From assembly GCF_000773975.1 (NCBI RefSeq), contig NZ_JRUQ01000097.1, forward strand, positions 1 through 64,000: a stretch of DNA of 64,000 nucleotides, read 5' to 3'. Source of the DNA: Erwinia typographi. GTDB taxonomy: Bacteria; Pseudomonadota; Gammaproteobacteria; Enterobacterales; Enterobacteriaceae. Both the position numbers and the translations under genes were made by a program. The notes below the pieces were generated by a model. That model was not told the DNA's origin, ran no database searches, and saw only the letters and a program-made list of their open reading frames with translations. This document shows, piece after piece, positions 8,405 through 18,672 of this stretch (position 1 is the first letter of the stretch; every line of letters starts with the position of its first letter).

Positions 8405-11289
8405 GGGTTATCGCTTTTCACCGGGAAAGATTGTTGCAGTTTGGACACTTCCTGCCAGTTGGTAAAGCCTTCCTGCTTCGCATAGTCCGCCTTCTCGTGC
8501 TGGCTGCCGGAAATTTGCGACAGCAGCGTCAGCCCTTGCGGTTCAATCACCGCCTGGTGGAAGAAGGTGGCCATTTTCTCCGGCGTCAGCAGCTGGATCT
8601 GCGCAATCACTTTTTCGCGCGTATCGAAGCGGCTGTTTTCGCGATTGAAATCCTTACTGAAGCGCCCCGCCTCTTCATCCAGCGTTTGAGGACGCTGTTT
8701 CAGCTCGTTGATCATCGCCGTCTGATACTGCGCAAACTCTTCCTGACTCATCTCGCGCAGCCTTTTCTCCGCCGTAGGGTAAAAAGCCTGGAAACGGGTG
8801 AGCAAATACGCCGGTTGCTTAACGTTGCTTTGCAGCAGGAAGCCGATTCCCCACTGGCGGCCTACCGGCATCTGGAAGGAAAAGACCGCATAGCCCAGCT
8901 GCTCTTCGGTACGAAGCTGATTATAGAACCACGGCTGAACGATCTGGCTGAGCATGGCGCTGCGGGCGATGCTCTCGTACTCCTCATAGCCCAGCGGCAC
9001 ATAAAGCGCAGCCAGCGCAGAGTCGGTACTGCTTCCGGCCTGCTGAAGGTTCGCGGAGGTTTTTTTATCGATAACCAGATACTGGCTGTGCCACCAGCTC
9101 TGCCCGGCGCAGTTCAGCTGGCTCTTCAGATCGGTAGCCAGCGACTTCGCGCTCTGCTGCGTCATGTTACCCACCACCAACAGCTCCGGCGTGGACTTCT
9201 CAAGCAGCATCTTACGGTAGGCGTTCAAATCATCGAGGGTAATCCCCGCCACCAGCGCACGACGTTCGCTGCGCTGGGTGTAAGGCAGCTGTGACAGCAT
9301 CTGCGCGGGTTGAATAGCCAGCTCAAAGGCTTTGCCCTTCTCGGCCGAGGCCAGACGCTCAAGATACCAGGACTTGGCCTGATCCAGCATCTGCTGGCTG
9401 GGCTGGTAGGTGGCGTAGCTTTTCAGCAGCGCTTTCATCAGTTCCGGCAGGTGCTGCGTAAAGCCACTGGCGTTAAAGGTAACGCCGTCATCCTCTCCGG
9501 TGGAGAAGCCAATCCCCGCGACGGAAGCCTGTGAGTTCAGCTCATCCAGCGCCAGTCCGGCCATATAATCATTCAGGCCGTACAGGACCTGATTTTTCGC
9601 CGTGCTCATGGCTTCGCTGTTGCGCAGGGCGAGGGTGATGCTGGCCTTGGGATCGTCGGCGTAGTACTGGCTAGGCATATAGAACAGGCGCAGACCAGGC
9701 TGATTCATCACTTCAGCCGGACGATCGTATTTACCGTCTGGCTTAATCAGCGTGAAATCGTTGGGAATATAGGGGTTGAGGATTGGCAGCGACAGATCGA
9801 TTTTCTCGCTGGCCGCCTGCCACTGGGCAAAATGCTCCGTTGAAACAGGGTCCACCTGATAAGGGGCGTTAACGAAATAAGCCACCTTGTTGTGCGGCTC
9901 ATCCGGGCTGATGTACCAGATCCGCGCATTTTGCGGCGTCATGCCATCAAGCCGATTTTTAATCGCCTGCGGATCGTAACGATCGGCAATGTAGGGCGCA
10001 TCCAGCGTATCGGCAACCGGCACGCGCAGCATGGTATCGGCCAGCCACTCAATGTAGTCCATGTCGCGAGTTATCGACGGATAGCGGAAATCCAGGTTCA
10101 GTACGTTCGCCACCTCATCGAAATAGCGCTTATCGATTCCGCCGCTGCGCAGCTTATTCAGGTAGCTGAACACCGCCGCAACAACCTCATCGCGGTTCGC
10201 CAGGCCTTTATCCGTTAGCGAAACGGAAATGGAGAACACGCCGCCGTTGCGGTCCACCATCGGGTCGGCCCCGGCCTCAATAGAGTCCGCCAGCCCCTGA
10301 TTTTGCAGCCAGTCAGAAAGGGTATTTTTACTGCGGTTGCCGATCAGGTAAGCAATCAGCGTGTCGGTCTTGCTGCGGAATTTATCGCTGTTATTTTCAA
10401 TGCGGAACTCAATTTTCAACTGCTTACGCGGCTGAGCAGGCACGTAATGGATGATGATGCCTTTTTGCTTATCCGTCACAACGGGCACGGTGATTTCAGG
10501 CACCACGGCGTTATGGTTTTCTACCCGACCAAACGTTTTGACCGCGATCGTCTGTAGCTCAGCCAGCGGCTTGCTGCTGTAAATAACCGCCTTCATCAGG
10601 TTTGCCGAATAGTAGCGGTGATAGAACGCCGTCAGCGCCTCATGCAGCTTGCTGCCCGGCTTGTCTTTCAGCGTGTCCAGGTTGCCGCCGGAGAACAGTG
10701 AGCTGGGGTGATCGGGGTTGAGCGTTTCGGCGCCGACCTGCGCCATCCGCAGCCCGTCACGCGAGCGGGCCATGGTCAGTTCCGCATTCACCGCGTGGCG
10801 TTCGCGATCGGCATTGACCGGATCGAGCAGCGGCGCCGCAATGGCATCAGCGAGCCGGTCAACGGCAGGCTCCAGCGCGTCATTTTCAACTTCCAGATAG
10901 AATGCGGTGCGGTAGGAAGCGGTGCTGGCATTATGGCTGCCGCCATGCTTCTTGAGAAACTCAGCCAGATTGTCGGGCTGAGGATAGCGTTTGGACCCCA
11001 TCAGCAGCATATGCTCCAGATAGTGTGCCAGCCCCTGCTGATTGCGGGGGCTTTCCAGCGATCCCACCGGAATGGTGAGCGCCGAGAGAGATTTCGTCGC
11101 CTGCGGATCGGAAACCAGTAGTACAGTCATGCCGTTATCCAGCGTAATCGCCTGATACTGACGAGGATCTTTTTCGCTCTTGCGGATCGTTTCAGGAACA
11201 GGCTGCCATCCCGGTTGCGCCTGAGTCAGTGGACTCCAGAAGGTAAACAGCAGGAAAAGCGTGGTGAACCAGACTGCATAACGACGCAT
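8401..11289 (-). CDS. ptrA: Protease III (pitrilysin) PtrA
   Basis: Periplasmic M16 zinc metalloprotease that degrades small peptides and insulin-like substrates. It is 962 residues long, as in E. coli. A Sec signal peptide (about 1-24, ending TQAQ) is followed by the inverted zinc motif HYLEH at 89-93 and a downstream Glu in NAELTMARS. Four M16 repeats are expected; only the first is catalytic in this family. It lies between recC and recB, as in E. coli, with no evident functional link to recombination. The stop overlaps the recB start by 4 nt, and 154 bp separate it from recC. Confidence 0.97.
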   Translation of the reverse strand: MRRYAVWFTTLFLLFTFWSPLTQAQPGWQPVPETIRKSEKDPRQYQAITLDNGMTVLLVSDPQATKSLSALTIPVGSLESPRNQQGLAHYLEHMLLMGSKRYPQPDNLAEFLKKHGGSHNASTASYRTAFYLEVENDALEPAVDRLADAIAAPLLDPVNADRERHAVNAELTMARSRDGLRMAQVGAETLNPDHPSSLFSGGNLDTLKDKPGSKLHEALTAFYHRYYSANLMKAVIYSSKPLAELQTIAVKTFGRVENHNAVVPEITVPVVTDKQKGIIIHYVPAQPRKQLKIEFRIENNSDKFRSKTDTLIAYLIGNRSKNTLSDWLQNQGLADSIEAGADPMVDRNGGVFSISVSLTDKGLANRDEVVAAVFSYLNKLRSGGIDKRYFDEVANVLNLDFRYPSITRDMDYIEWLADTMLRVPVADTLDAPYIADRYDPQAIKNRLDGMTPQNARIWYISPDEPHNKVAYFVNAPYQVDPVSTEHFAQWQAASEKIDLSLPILNPYIPNDFTLIKPDGKYDRPAEVMNQPGLRLFYMPSQYYADDPKASITLALRNSEAMSTAKNQVLYGLNDYMAGLALDELNSQASVAGIGFSTGEDDGVTFNASGFTQHLPELMKALLKSYATYQPSQQMLDQAKSWYLERLASAEKGKAFELAIQPAQMLSQLPYTQRSERRALVAGITLDDLNAYRKMLLEKSTPELLVVGNMTQQSAKSLATDLKSQLNCAGQSWWHSQYLVIDKKTSANLQQAGSSTDSALAALYVPLGYEEYESIARSAMLSQIVQPWFYNQLRTEEQLGYAVFSFQMPVGRQWGIGFLLQSNVKQPAYLLTRFQAFYPTAEKRLREMSQEEFAQYQTAMINELKQRPQTLDEEAGRFSKDFNRENSRFDTREKVIAQIQLLTPEKMATFFHQAVIEPQGLTLLSQISGSQHEKADYAKQEGFTNWQEVSKLQQSFPVKSDNP

Positions 11290-11443
11290 TCAAACTCCTC
11301 GACGATCTAATCTTCTGGCTGAGCGGGGAAACGCCCCGGCGGCAGACAGTTAACCTGGATATATCCTCTTCCGGCTGTGAACGAAAGGAGAACAAGAAAA
11401 TAAAAAAACGGCAAATAGTTATAAAGTAACACTACAGGATGTC

Positions 11444-14400
11444 TCACTGTATGTCATTCATCTGCATCAAAGGCAGCAGCCATATTTCCGCGTTCTGGGC
11501 GATCTGCTGCATTATTTCATCGTCCAGCGTGCGGAACAGACGGGCCAGACAGGCATCGCTCCCTTCGCCTTCAACCTGCATATTTCCCTGCCATGCCTGT
11601 AGCAGCTTAATCCGCGCTTTGGCCTGGGTTGCGTCATCGCGCAGCAGCTGAGCAGACTTTTCATCAAAGCAGGCCTCTAGCCACGCGCCGCCGCTACGCG
11701 GCAGCAGCAACAGCGGAGAACACATGCCCTGCCGATACCCGGACAGATAACGCTCAAGCCACTCCCTGGCCTGCGCCTCAGGCAGCGGCGGGAAGCGCCA
11801 CTGGCTCTCTTTACGGCCAAACATCCGGCTTTCTCCCTGTCCGCCAAGCGTGCAGTAGACCAGATGCTCAAGCCACAGCGACAGCCCGTCGGTAAAATTC
11901 AGGTGGCCCGGCCGCCAGCGCAGCAGACCGTCATCCTGAACCTGAGGCAGCCAGCCGCTGAGCTGAATGCCGCCGACCTCAAGGGCAATCTCCCAGCTGG
12001 CCGACTCGCTGCGCTGCTCGCGCACGCGGCTGGCCAGCTCGGCCATCTCCTGCTGCTGCTCCAGCCAGAAAAGCTCGCCGTACGCCCCAAAGGGCAGGCT
12101 TCCCGCCGCTCGCTGCCTGGCGTACAGCGGCTCGCCCGGCTGCTCATCGATCAGCGCATTCAGCAATTGGGTATTCAACTGATAGCGGCTGAGATTGTCC
12201 AGCGAGAAAGGTTCCGCATCGGGCAGGCTGCTCTCCTCCAGCACAAAATTCACCCCCAGACGCTGGCTGAAAAATGCCCTTACCGGATGGCGCCAGAAGC
12301 GTACCAGCTGCTCAATGCTCAGTTCCTGAATATCCAGCGCCGGCAGCGGCTGCATAAAGGCAGGATGCGGCACGCCGCTGGCGGTGGCGGCCGGCAGCCA
12401 CTCGGCGGCAAAGCTTTTAAATTCAGCCTGTGGGGTGAAGTTTTCCGCAGCAAAAGGCATACGGCTGTGCAGATGGTGGAGATGCTTCAGCACGGCGGCG
12501 GCGCTGCTGTCCACATCCCGATGCTGATCCTGCGGCAGGCAGAAGCTCTGGCTGATGTACTCCACCAGTTCGCTGACCAGTACGGAAGGAAAGCGTTCCG
12601 AGTTGTCCTGGATGGAGCGGGCAATATAGCTGATATAAAGCTGCTGCTGAGCCGAGCTGATGGCCTCAAGAAAAAGGTAGCGATCGTCATCGCGACGGCT
12701 ACGGTCCCCTTTTCGGGGCTGCTGGCTCATCAGGTCGAAGCCCAGCGGAGGCAGCGTGCGCGGGTAGACGCCGTCATTCATTCCCAGCAGGCACACCACC
12801 TTAAAAGGAATGGAGCGCATCGGCATCAGGGTACAGAAGTTGACCGGCCCGGCGAGGAACCGCTGGCTGATCCTCTCCCGATCGAGGCGGGAAGCCAGCT
12901 CGTCCCGCAGCAGCGAAAGGGGAACCGCCTGCTGATAGTGGGCCTGAATGCCATAGTTGATCGCCTGCTGCCACTGATCCTCGATCAGCGCCAGCGCCGC
13001 TTCGGTGTCGGCATCACCGGCGAAAAAGTCGTTGAGCAATGTCCGGCAAAGCGGTAGCCAGTCCGCCAGCGGCCTCGCCTCGCTAAGTAGCAATCGCCAG
13101 TGGCGAAGACGCGTCAGCAGCTCGGCCAGATTACCGGCCAGTTCAGCAATCAGCCCGCTGGATTCATCATACGGCAGCACGCCCTGCCACTCTCCGTTTT
13201 CACTGGTCATCGCGTAGCCCAGCAGCATCCTCGTCAGGCCAAACTGCCAGGTGTGCTGCCCGGTCGGCGGCAGATCCAGCTCGCGGACGGTCTCATCGTC
13301 CAGTCCCCAGCGAATGCCTGACTCCTCCACCCAGTGCCGCAGGCGCTTCAGCCCCTCTTCATCGATCGCAAAGCGGCTTGCCAGCGCGGGAACCTCAAGC
13401 AGCGCCAGCACCTCTTCCGACGTGAAGCGGCTGTCGGTCAGGCTCAGCAGCGAAATAAACGCCTGAAGCGCAGGATGGGCCTGGCTGGCGCGGCGATCGG
13501 AAATGGCAAAAGGCAGGTATCGCTCAGCGGGCGCATTGCCAAAAACGGCCTGAATGAACGGCGTATAGGCATCAATGTCGGCCACCATCACGATCACGTC
13601 GCGGGGGGAAAGAGCGGGATCGCTGGCCATCATTTGCAGCAGCCGGTCCTGCAAAACCTCGACTTCACGCTGCGGGCTGTGGCAAAGATGCAGGCTGATC
13701 GAACGGTCAGCCGGGTCCAGCAGGCGTTTGCCGCTGCTGGTTTCCCACTCCTGCTGACGCAGGCCAATCACCGCGTTATCCTCCAGCTCTAAAAGATCCC
13801 GCTGCACGCATTGCAGCAGCGTTGCGGGCTCAATTTCCACGAACGCGTCAATTTCCCGGCACGCCATCTGAGCCAGCAGGAACAGGTTATCCCTGCCCAG
13901 CTTTCCCCAGGAGGCCAGCAGCGGATTGCTGAGCTGCTGCTCGCCAGCCTCGTTAAACAAGGCGGAAGCATCCGCCTGGCGAAATAGCGCACTCTCCTTC
14001 TGCTGCTGAAAATGCTGCCGCCGACGGCTCTGAAGCTTAGCGAGGAACGCATAGTCCTGAATATCGCCCCAGTAGTGGCGGCAGGGATTGGTGAACAGCA
14101 GATGAATATCAATGTGCTTACCCAGCGCCTCCAGAGCCTGAAGATAGACCGGCGGCAGCGCGGAAATGCCGCAGATAAAGACCCGATCGGGCAAATTCGC
14201 CGGACGCTGGCTGCTGTTCTCCAGCGCGCGGATGAAACGGGAATAGAGGTTGGCACGGTGCCACTCCGGCTGCCCCAGCTCCCGCGTGTACTCTACCAGC
14301 GCAGCCCACAGCGGAGCCTGCCACTGCTGGGCCTCGCCGACCCCTTCCAGCATCTGGCCGTTTTCCCAGCTGTTCAGCCACTCGGGACGGTAAACCAGGT

Positions 14401-14812
14401 ACTGGTCGAACAGGTCCGCCACGCGGGAAGCGAGCTGGAACAGCTTGCGCTGGTCATCATCATCCGTCAGGTAGTGCTGAAGCAGCGTAAAGGTCGGAAG
14501 GGAGAGCATCCCTGGCAGGATAGCCATCAGCTTCCAGCTCATGCTGGCCTTATTAAACGCGCTCTCTTTGGGGATGTCGGGCAGAACGCGAACGAACATA
14601 TCCCAGATAAATGTCGCAGGCAGCGGAAAAGCGAGGTTAGCGGCAATACCAAACTGCTCAGCAAGCGACATTTGCAGCCACTGCGCCATGCCGGGGCTTT
14701 GCACCAGAACCACCTCCGGCTGGAAAGGATCGCTCAGGGGCTGGTTTTCGATTTGCCAGGCCGCCAGCGTCTTCAGCAAATCCAGCTGGTTCGAGTGGTA
14801 AACGGTAAACAT
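11444..14812 (-). CDS. recC: Exodeoxyribonuclease V gamma subunit RecC
   Basis: Scaffold subunit of RecBCD that splits the duplex and recognises Chi in the 3' strand through an inactivated nuclease-like fold. Length is 1122 residues, identical to E. coli. It opens with MFTVYHSNQLDLLK and carries the long dead-helicase and dead-nuclease architecture without intact Walker motifs, as the family does. It is transcribed on the minus strand after ppdC (65 bp gap) and before ptrA. Whether Chi specificity matches E. coli cannot be judged without aligning the Chi-contact residues. Confidence 0.97.
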   Translation of the reverse strand: MFTVYHSNQLDLLKTLAAWQIENQPLSDPFQPEVVLVQSPGMAQWLQMSLAEQFGIAANLAFPLPATFIWDMFVRVLPDIPKESAFNKASMSWKLMAILPGMLSLPTFTLLQHYLTDDDDQRKLFQLASRVADLFDQYLVYRPEWLNSWENGQMLEGVGEAQQWQAPLWAALVEYTRELGQPEWHRANLYSRFIRALENSSQRPANLPDRVFICGISALPPVYLQALEALGKHIDIHLLFTNPCRHYWGDIQDYAFLAKLQSRRRQHFQQQKESALFRQADASALFNEAGEQQLSNPLLASWGKLGRDNLFLLAQMACREIDAFVEIEPATLLQCVQRDLLELEDNAVIGLRQQEWETSSGKRLLDPADRSISLHLCHSPQREVEVLQDRLLQMMASDPALSPRDVIVMVADIDAYTPFIQAVFGNAPAERYLPFAISDRRASQAHPALQAFISLLSLTDSRFTSEEVLALLEVPALASRFAIDEEGLKRLRHWVEESGIRWGLDDETVRELDLPPTGQHTWQFGLTRMLLGYAMTSENGEWQGVLPYDESSGLIAELAGNLAELLTRLRHWRLLLSEARPLADWLPLCRTLLNDFFAGDADTEAALALIEDQWQQAINYGIQAHYQQAVPLSLLRDELASRLDRERISQRFLAGPVNFCTLMPMRSIPFKVVCLLGMNDGVYPRTLPPLGFDLMSQQPRKGDRSRRDDDRYLFLEAISSAQQQLYISYIARSIQDNSERFPSVLVSELVEYISQSFCLPQDQHRDVDSSAAAVLKHLHHLHSRMPFAAENFTPQAEFKSFAAEWLPAATASGVPHPAFMQPLPALDIQELSIEQLVRFWRHPVRAFFSQRLGVNFVLEESSLPDAEPFSLDNLSRYQLNTQLLNALIDEQPGEPLYARQRAAGSLPFGAYGELFWLEQQQEMAELASRVREQRSESASWEIALEVGGIQLSGWLPQVQDDGLLRWRPGHLNFTDGLSLWLEHLVYCTLGGQGESRMFGRKESQWRFPPLPEAQAREWLERYLSGYRQGMCSPLLLLPRSGGAWLEACFDEKSAQLLRDDATQAKARIKLLQAWQGNMQVEGEGSDACLARLFRTLDDEIMQQIAQNAEIWLLPLMQMNDIQ

Positions 14813-14877
14813 GTCTGCTCCTTTATCGGGATGTCGCTTCGCGCGAACACTTTACCCCGTCCTGACGCGGTTGCAAA

Positions 14878-15198
14878 TTATCGGCCCCTATACTCGCCCA
14901 GCGCCGGACAGCGCAGGCGGGTAAGCTGAGCCTCTCGCCCCAACGGGCTGACGACCGCAGCGGTAAATTGTGTACAGCCCGCCGCTGCGGGCTGCTGGCT
15001 CAGCCGGGTATGCCAGTGCGGCGGCTGGTATCCTTCAAAACGCTGGTTGGCGTAGCGCCAGGCCTGCCGCTGCTGCGCCTGTAGCTGGAAACCCTTAGCC
15101 AACGCCAGCTGATACTGCATCAGCGCCGCCAGGCTGCTGGCAAACAGCAGCAGCGCAATCAGCGTTTCGGGCAGGTTAAAGCCCTGCTGTCGCTTCAT
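14878..15198 (-). CDS. ppdC: Prepilin-type minor pseudopilin PpdC
   Basis: Small type IV pilin-like protein of 106 residues (E. coli PpdC 107). The start is the ATG at 15198, where the protein begins MKRQQGFNLPETLIALLLF: a short basic leader, a G/F prepilin-peptidase cleavage site after residue 6, Glu at mature position 5 and a hydrophobic helix. A longer frame from 15282 would add 28 residues without a pilin signal. An AGGTG ribosome-binding site lies upstream. In E. coli-type systems PpdA, PpdB, YgdB and PpdC act as minor pseudopilins that prime PpdD pilus assembly. The gene overlaps ygdB by 23 nt. Confidence 0.9.
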   Translation of the reverse strand: MKRQQGFNLPETLIALLLFASSLAALMQYQLALAKGFQLQAQQRQAWRYANQRFEGYQPPHWHTRLSQQPAAAGCTQFTAAVVSPLGREAQLTRLRCPALGEYRGR

Positions 15199-15625
15199 CG
15201 GGATCGCACCTCGCTTCTTCGCTAAGCGGGCAGTAATCAAGCCAGCCGTGAGGCAGCGCGCTGACCTGCCCCTGCGGACCACGCTCTGACACCCATTGAT
15301 ACAGCGCTACAGAGTCAGCGCCGCTGTCGCCGCGCAACAGCTCGCGCTCTTCTTCTGCGGCGCCCAGGCAACTGCGCCAACCCCCGTCTGCATCTTGCAG
15401 GCATTGCCAGCCTGCGCCTGACGGCCAGGATTGCCGCGCCCCCCAGCTCAGCGCGGACATCGCCAGCGTAGTTTGCAGCATGAACTGTCGCTCGTCGGCC
15501 ACCCGGCTTAGCCCCGCATCCAGCTGGCGGCGGGTCGCATTGAGTAAGGCTGCCGACAGGGCCAGCAGCAGGATAACCACGGTCAGCGCTCCGCCACCCT
15601 GCTGCTGCCCATGCCGCCGGGTCAT
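15176..15625 (-). CDS. ygdB: YgdB, DUF2509 minor pseudopilin-like protein
   Basis: A 149-residue protein with a basic N-terminus, a GGGALTVVILLLALS membrane helix at about 11-30 and a poorly conserved soluble part with several Cys (near residues 75, 86, 132 and 139). Position between ppdB and ppdC and size (E. coli YgdB 135 aa) identify it. It has the Gly-then-hydrophobic start of a pilin-like protein but lacks Glu at mature position 5, a feature shared with K-type minor pseudopilins. Its start overlaps the ppdB stop by 4 nt (ATGA), indicating coupled translation in the ppdA-ppdB-ygdB-ppdC operon. Confidence 0.88.
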   Translation of the reverse strand: MTRRHGQQQGGGALTVVILLLALSAALLNATRRQLDAGLSRVADERQFMLQTTLAMSALSWGARQSWPSGAGWQCLQDADGGWRSCLGAAEEERELLRGDSGADSVALYQWVSERGPQGQVSALPHGWLDYCPLSEEARCDPDEATAGL

Positions 15626-16164
15626 AAATTTACCGTCGGGAGCCAGCGCTCCAGACTCAGCCGGAGCGAGGGAAAGGCTCTGGCCGAGACGGTAATGAAC
15701 AGCCTGACCTGACTGGCTTGACGTTCTGCCCGGAAGTCTTCGACGATCGCGCTAGCGGGATCGTTCAGATGCTCCCATCCACCCCCTTCGCAGCTATCCA
15801 CGCCCCGCTGCGTCTCAAGGCTATCATCACGCCAGCGGTAGCCGTATAAATCGCTGTCGGCGCTCTCTGCCCCTTCCCACTTGCCGTTGCTGTTTTCATC
15901 CCAGCGTACCAGCAGGCAGCGGCCGCCGGACTGAATCTTCAGCGCTTCTCCCACGCACTTTCCTTTGCAGTATCCTGCCCGCAGAACCGCCTTTTCAACA
16001 CTTCCCATCATTAGCTGCACCTCCTACTGTAGCTGAAACCGCATCAGCGTCCGCAAATTGTTGAGCTGTAGCAGCGGAAGCATCCTCGCCGCGCTCAGCA
16101 GCAGTACGCTGCTTATCGCCAGCGCAATCAGCATTTCCGCCAGGCTGCTGCCCCTTTCCGTCAT
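15622..16164 (-). pseudogene. ppdB: ppdB minor pseudopilin gene with in-frame amber stop
   Basis: The reading frame opens with ATG at 16164 in an ATGA overlap with the ppdA stop and encodes a pilin-like start (MTERGSSLAEMLIALAISS: Gly at -1, Glu at mature position 5, then a hydrophobic helix). After 46 codons a TAG at 16024-16026 interrupts it. The same frame then continues without a break (EVQLMMGSVEKAVLRAGYC and on) to a TGA that overlaps the ygdB start. Both halves align with E. coli PpdB (187 aa): AISSVLLL before the stop and RAGYC after it. The total would be 180 codons. This is a single nonsense change, not a frameshift. Alternatives are a sequencing error or amber suppression. Confidence 0.88.
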
Positions 16165-16610
16165 GGGCAAACCTCTTCACAGATCCTGACTCGTCCGCGT
16201 GACGACAAAATGATGTGGCGCGTTCCTGCCGGACTGGTAATAACGATGCGGCCAGGTTTGGCTACGTTGCGACGACCATAAAAGCCCATCCCTTCGGTCA
16301 GCGACTGTAACGCAATATCAGGCCAGGGCGCAGACAGTACCCGGCGGAGATTATTCCGGCAGCGCTGAGGCGAGCCGCTGCCAATGCACCAGGCAGAGTT
16401 CCCGGCCTGCCACAGCACTTGCTGGCCGTTGCGCTCGTTGGCCTCGCCACGCAGCCGCAGAAGGAAATGCTGTATCTGCCGCGCGCTGTCGTTCAGTCGC
16501 TGCAACTGTTGCCAGCTTTGCCAGCCGCCGAATGCGCCAAGGGTTACCACGCTGGCTATCACCATGACGACTAACAGCTCGATTAAGGTAAATCCGCCGA
16601 TCGTTTTCAT
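16161..16610 (-). CDS. ppdA: Prepilin-type minor pseudopilin PpdA
   Basis: A 149-residue pilin-like protein (E. coli PpdA 156). The chosen ATG at 16610 gives MKTIGGFTLIELLVVMVIAS, with the G/F cleavage site after residue 6, Glu at mature position 5 and a GspH-like hydrophobic helix. Two further in-frame ATG or longer starts exist upstream (16619, 16673) but would lengthen the leader beyond the usual size. Later residues include paired Cys near 72 and 80 and near 144 and 148. It is the first gene of the pseudopilin operon, and its TGA overlaps the ppdB ATG. The ribosome-binding site is weak. Confidence 0.88.
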   Translation of the reverse strand: MKTIGGFTLIELLVVMVIASVVTLGAFGGWQSWQQLQRLNDSARQIQHFLLRLRGEANERNGQQVLWQAGNSAWCIGSGSPQRCRNNLRRVLSAPWPDIALQSLTEGMGFYGRRNVAKPGRIVITSPAGTRHIILSSRGRVRICEEVCP

Positions 16611-16826
16611 CGCTGGCATTGTGCCGTTTGCGCTGAAAACATCCAGCGGCAAACCCACAAAGCGTGAGGCCAAATCCAGTCATCTTTTGGTCTTACAGCC
16701 TGAGGACAATGTCTTTGCGGCGTGGCTCGTAACATGATCGGCGGCAGATTCGCCTGATGCTGCGTGGCAGGGCTGAGGAGAGAAGGACAGAGTGGCGGCA
16801 GCTGGGCTGCCCGGCGAGGGAATGAA

Positions 16827-16849
16827 CAGGAGCGGATCGCCCGCTCCTG
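16827..16849 (-). terminator. Hairpin downstream of thyA
   Basis: A perfect 9-bp stem CAGGAGCGG/CCGCTCCTG with a 5-base loop begins 8 bp past the thyA stop. The T tract on the minus strand is poor, so termination may be weak or need Rho. The remaining 217 bp to ppdA show no other gene. Confidence 0.6.
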
Positions 16850-16856
16850 GCAGTAC

Positions 16857-17651
16857 TCAGATGGCGACCGGGGCCTTGATTGGCGGATGTGGGTCGTACC
16901 CTTCGATCTCAAAATCTTCAAAACGGTAATCAAACAGCGACTCAGGCTTGCGTTTGATAATCAGCTTTGGCAGCGGACGGGGTTCGCGGGTGAGCTGCAA
17001 ATTCGTCTGCTCAAGGTGGTTGCTGTACAGATGCGTATCGCCGCCGGTCCAGACAAAATCACCGACTTCCAGATCGCACTGCTGCGCCACCATATGCACC
17101 AGCAGCGCATAGCTGGCGATATTGAACGGCAGACCGAGGAAAATATCGCAGGAGCGCTGATAGAGCTGGCAGGAGAGCTTGCCATCAGCAACATAAAACT
17201 GGAAGAACGCGTGGCAGGGAGCCAGCGCCATCTCGTCCAGCTCACCGACGTTCCAGGCGGAGACAATAATGCGGCGGGAGTCGGGATCGCTTTTCAGCTG
17301 TTGCAGCACTTTGCTCAGCTGATCGATCTGTCGACCGTCGGCCGCGCCCCAGCTGCGCCACTGCTTGCCGTATACCGGGCCCAGATCGCCGTTTTCATCG
17401 GCCCACTCGTCCCAAATCGTCACCTTGTTGTCTTGCAGATAAGCCGTATTGGTATCCCCGTTAAGGAACCAAAGCAGCTCATGCACGATCGAACGCAGGT
17501 GGCATTTCTTGGTGGTGACCAGCGGAAACCCCTGCTGCAAATTGAAACGCATCTGATGACCAAAAATCGACAGCGTGCCGGTGCCGGTGCGGTCATTCTT
17601 CGGCGTGCCTTCCTCCAGCACTTTTTTCATTAGTTCCAGATACTGTTTCAT
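16857..17651 (-). CDS. thyA: Thymidylate synthase ThyA
   Basis: Converts dUMP and 5,10-methylenetetrahydrofolate to dTMP and dihydrofolate in the cytoplasm. The 264-residue length equals E. coli ThyA. The nucleophilic Cys is C146 in LAPCHAFFQ, and the R21 phosphate-binding loop (NDRTGTGT), the R126-R127 pair (DSRRII) and the folate-site region DVAL-like QCDLEVGDF are present. Its start overlaps the lgt stop by 4 nt, as in E. coli where thyA is cotranscribed with lgt (umpA). Confidence 0.98.
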   Translation of the reverse strand: MKQYLELMKKVLEEGTPKNDRTGTGTLSIFGHQMRFNLQQGFPLVTTKKCHLRSIVHELLWFLNGDTNTAYLQDNKVTIWDEWADENGDLGPVYGKQWRSWGAADGRQIDQLSKVLQQLKSDPDSRRIIVSAWNVGELDEMALAPCHAFFQFYVADGKLSCQLYQRSCDIFLGLPFNIASYALLVHMVAQQCDLEVGDFVWTGGDTHLYSNHLEQTNLQLTREPRPLPKLIIKRKPESLFDYRFEDFEIEGYDPHPPIKAPVAI

Positions 17652-18529
17652 TTTCCCTCACGGAGTTGTTGCGCGCTCTGATGACGCCTGGCCCAGACCA
17701 TCATAATCACACCGGCCAGAATCATTGGAATCGACAGGATTTGCCCCATACTGATGGCGTTATCGAACAGCCCCAGCTGCGCATCCGGCTGGCGGAAGAA
17801 CTCGACGATAATGCGGAAGGCGCCGTAGCCAATCAGGAACAGGCCGGAAACCGCGCCCATCGGGCGATTTTTACGGATAAAGATGTTGAGAATAATAAAC
17901 AGCACCACCCCTTCCAGCAGCAGTTCGTAAAGCTGAGAAGGATGACGCGGCAGCACGCCGTAGGTGGCAAGCAGCGACTGCCATTCAGGGTGGGTCGCGG
18001 CCAGCGCCACGTCTTCGCTACGCGAGCTGGGGAACAACATTGCCCACGGCAGGTCCGGCGCTACGCGGCCCCAAAGCTCACCGTTGATAAAGTTGCCTAA
18101 ACGCCCAGCCCCCAATCCAAATGGGATCAGCGGAGCGATAAAGTCAGACACCTGGAAGAAGTGACGCTTAGTGCGGCGGGCAAACCACAGCATCACGCAG
18201 ATCACGCCAATCAGGCCGCCATGGAACGACATGCCGCCATCCCAGACTTTAAACAGGTAAAGAGGATTATCCAGGAACAGCGGCAGATTGTAGAACAGCA
18301 CGTAGCCGATACGTCCGCCAAGGAATACGCCGAGGAAGCCTGCATACAGCAGATTTTCAACTTCTTCTTTTTTCCAGCCGCTGCCGGGCTTGTTAGCGCG
18401 GCGCACCGCCAGCCACATGGCAAAAACAAAGCCGACCAGGTACATCAGGCCGTACCAGTGCAGTGAGATTGGCCCGATGGAGAAAATCACCGGATCAAAT
18501 TGAGGGAAAGCCAGATAGCCGTTATTCAT
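17648..18529 (-). CDS. lgt: Prolipoprotein diacylglyceryl transferase Lgt
   Basis: Inner-membrane enzyme that transfers diacylglycerol from phosphatidylglycerol to the lipobox Cys, the first step in lipoprotein maturation. It is 293 residues (E. coli 291) with seven predicted membrane segments and the Lgt signature around [14 protein letters not shown] (about 142-155), including the essential Arg, Asn and Glu region. HWYGLMY near residue 24 supplies the conserved Tyr. It forms an overlapping pair with thyA. The window encodes several likely client lipoproteins (YgdR, two outer-membrane factors, an AcrA-like protein and a protease-like protein). Confidence 0.97.
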   Translation of the reverse strand: MNNGYLAFPQFDPVIFSIGPISLHWYGLMYLVGFVFAMWLAVRRANKPGSGWKKEEVENLLYAGFLGVFLGGRIGYVLFYNLPLFLDNPLYLFKVWDGGMSFHGGLIGVICVMLWFARRTKRHFFQVSDFIAPLIPFGLGAGRLGNFINGELWGRVAPDLPWAMLFPSSRSEDVALAATHPEWQSLLATYGVLPRHPSQLYELLLEGVVLFIILNIFIRKNRPMGAVSGLFLIGYGAFRIIVEFFRQPDAQLGLFDNAISMGQILSIPMILAGVIMMVWARRHQSAQQLREGK

Positions 18530-18672
18530 CTTTCACCATTGTTAAAGTCATCCCTGGTTTGCAGGCGACGTAATAAGTAAACCAGTGCGCGCGGGGCGCT
18601 ACATCAAGGCGCGCATCATAGCACAGCGCGAATTCTTGCGGTCTGGCGGAACTGTAAACTTTATTAAGGAAT

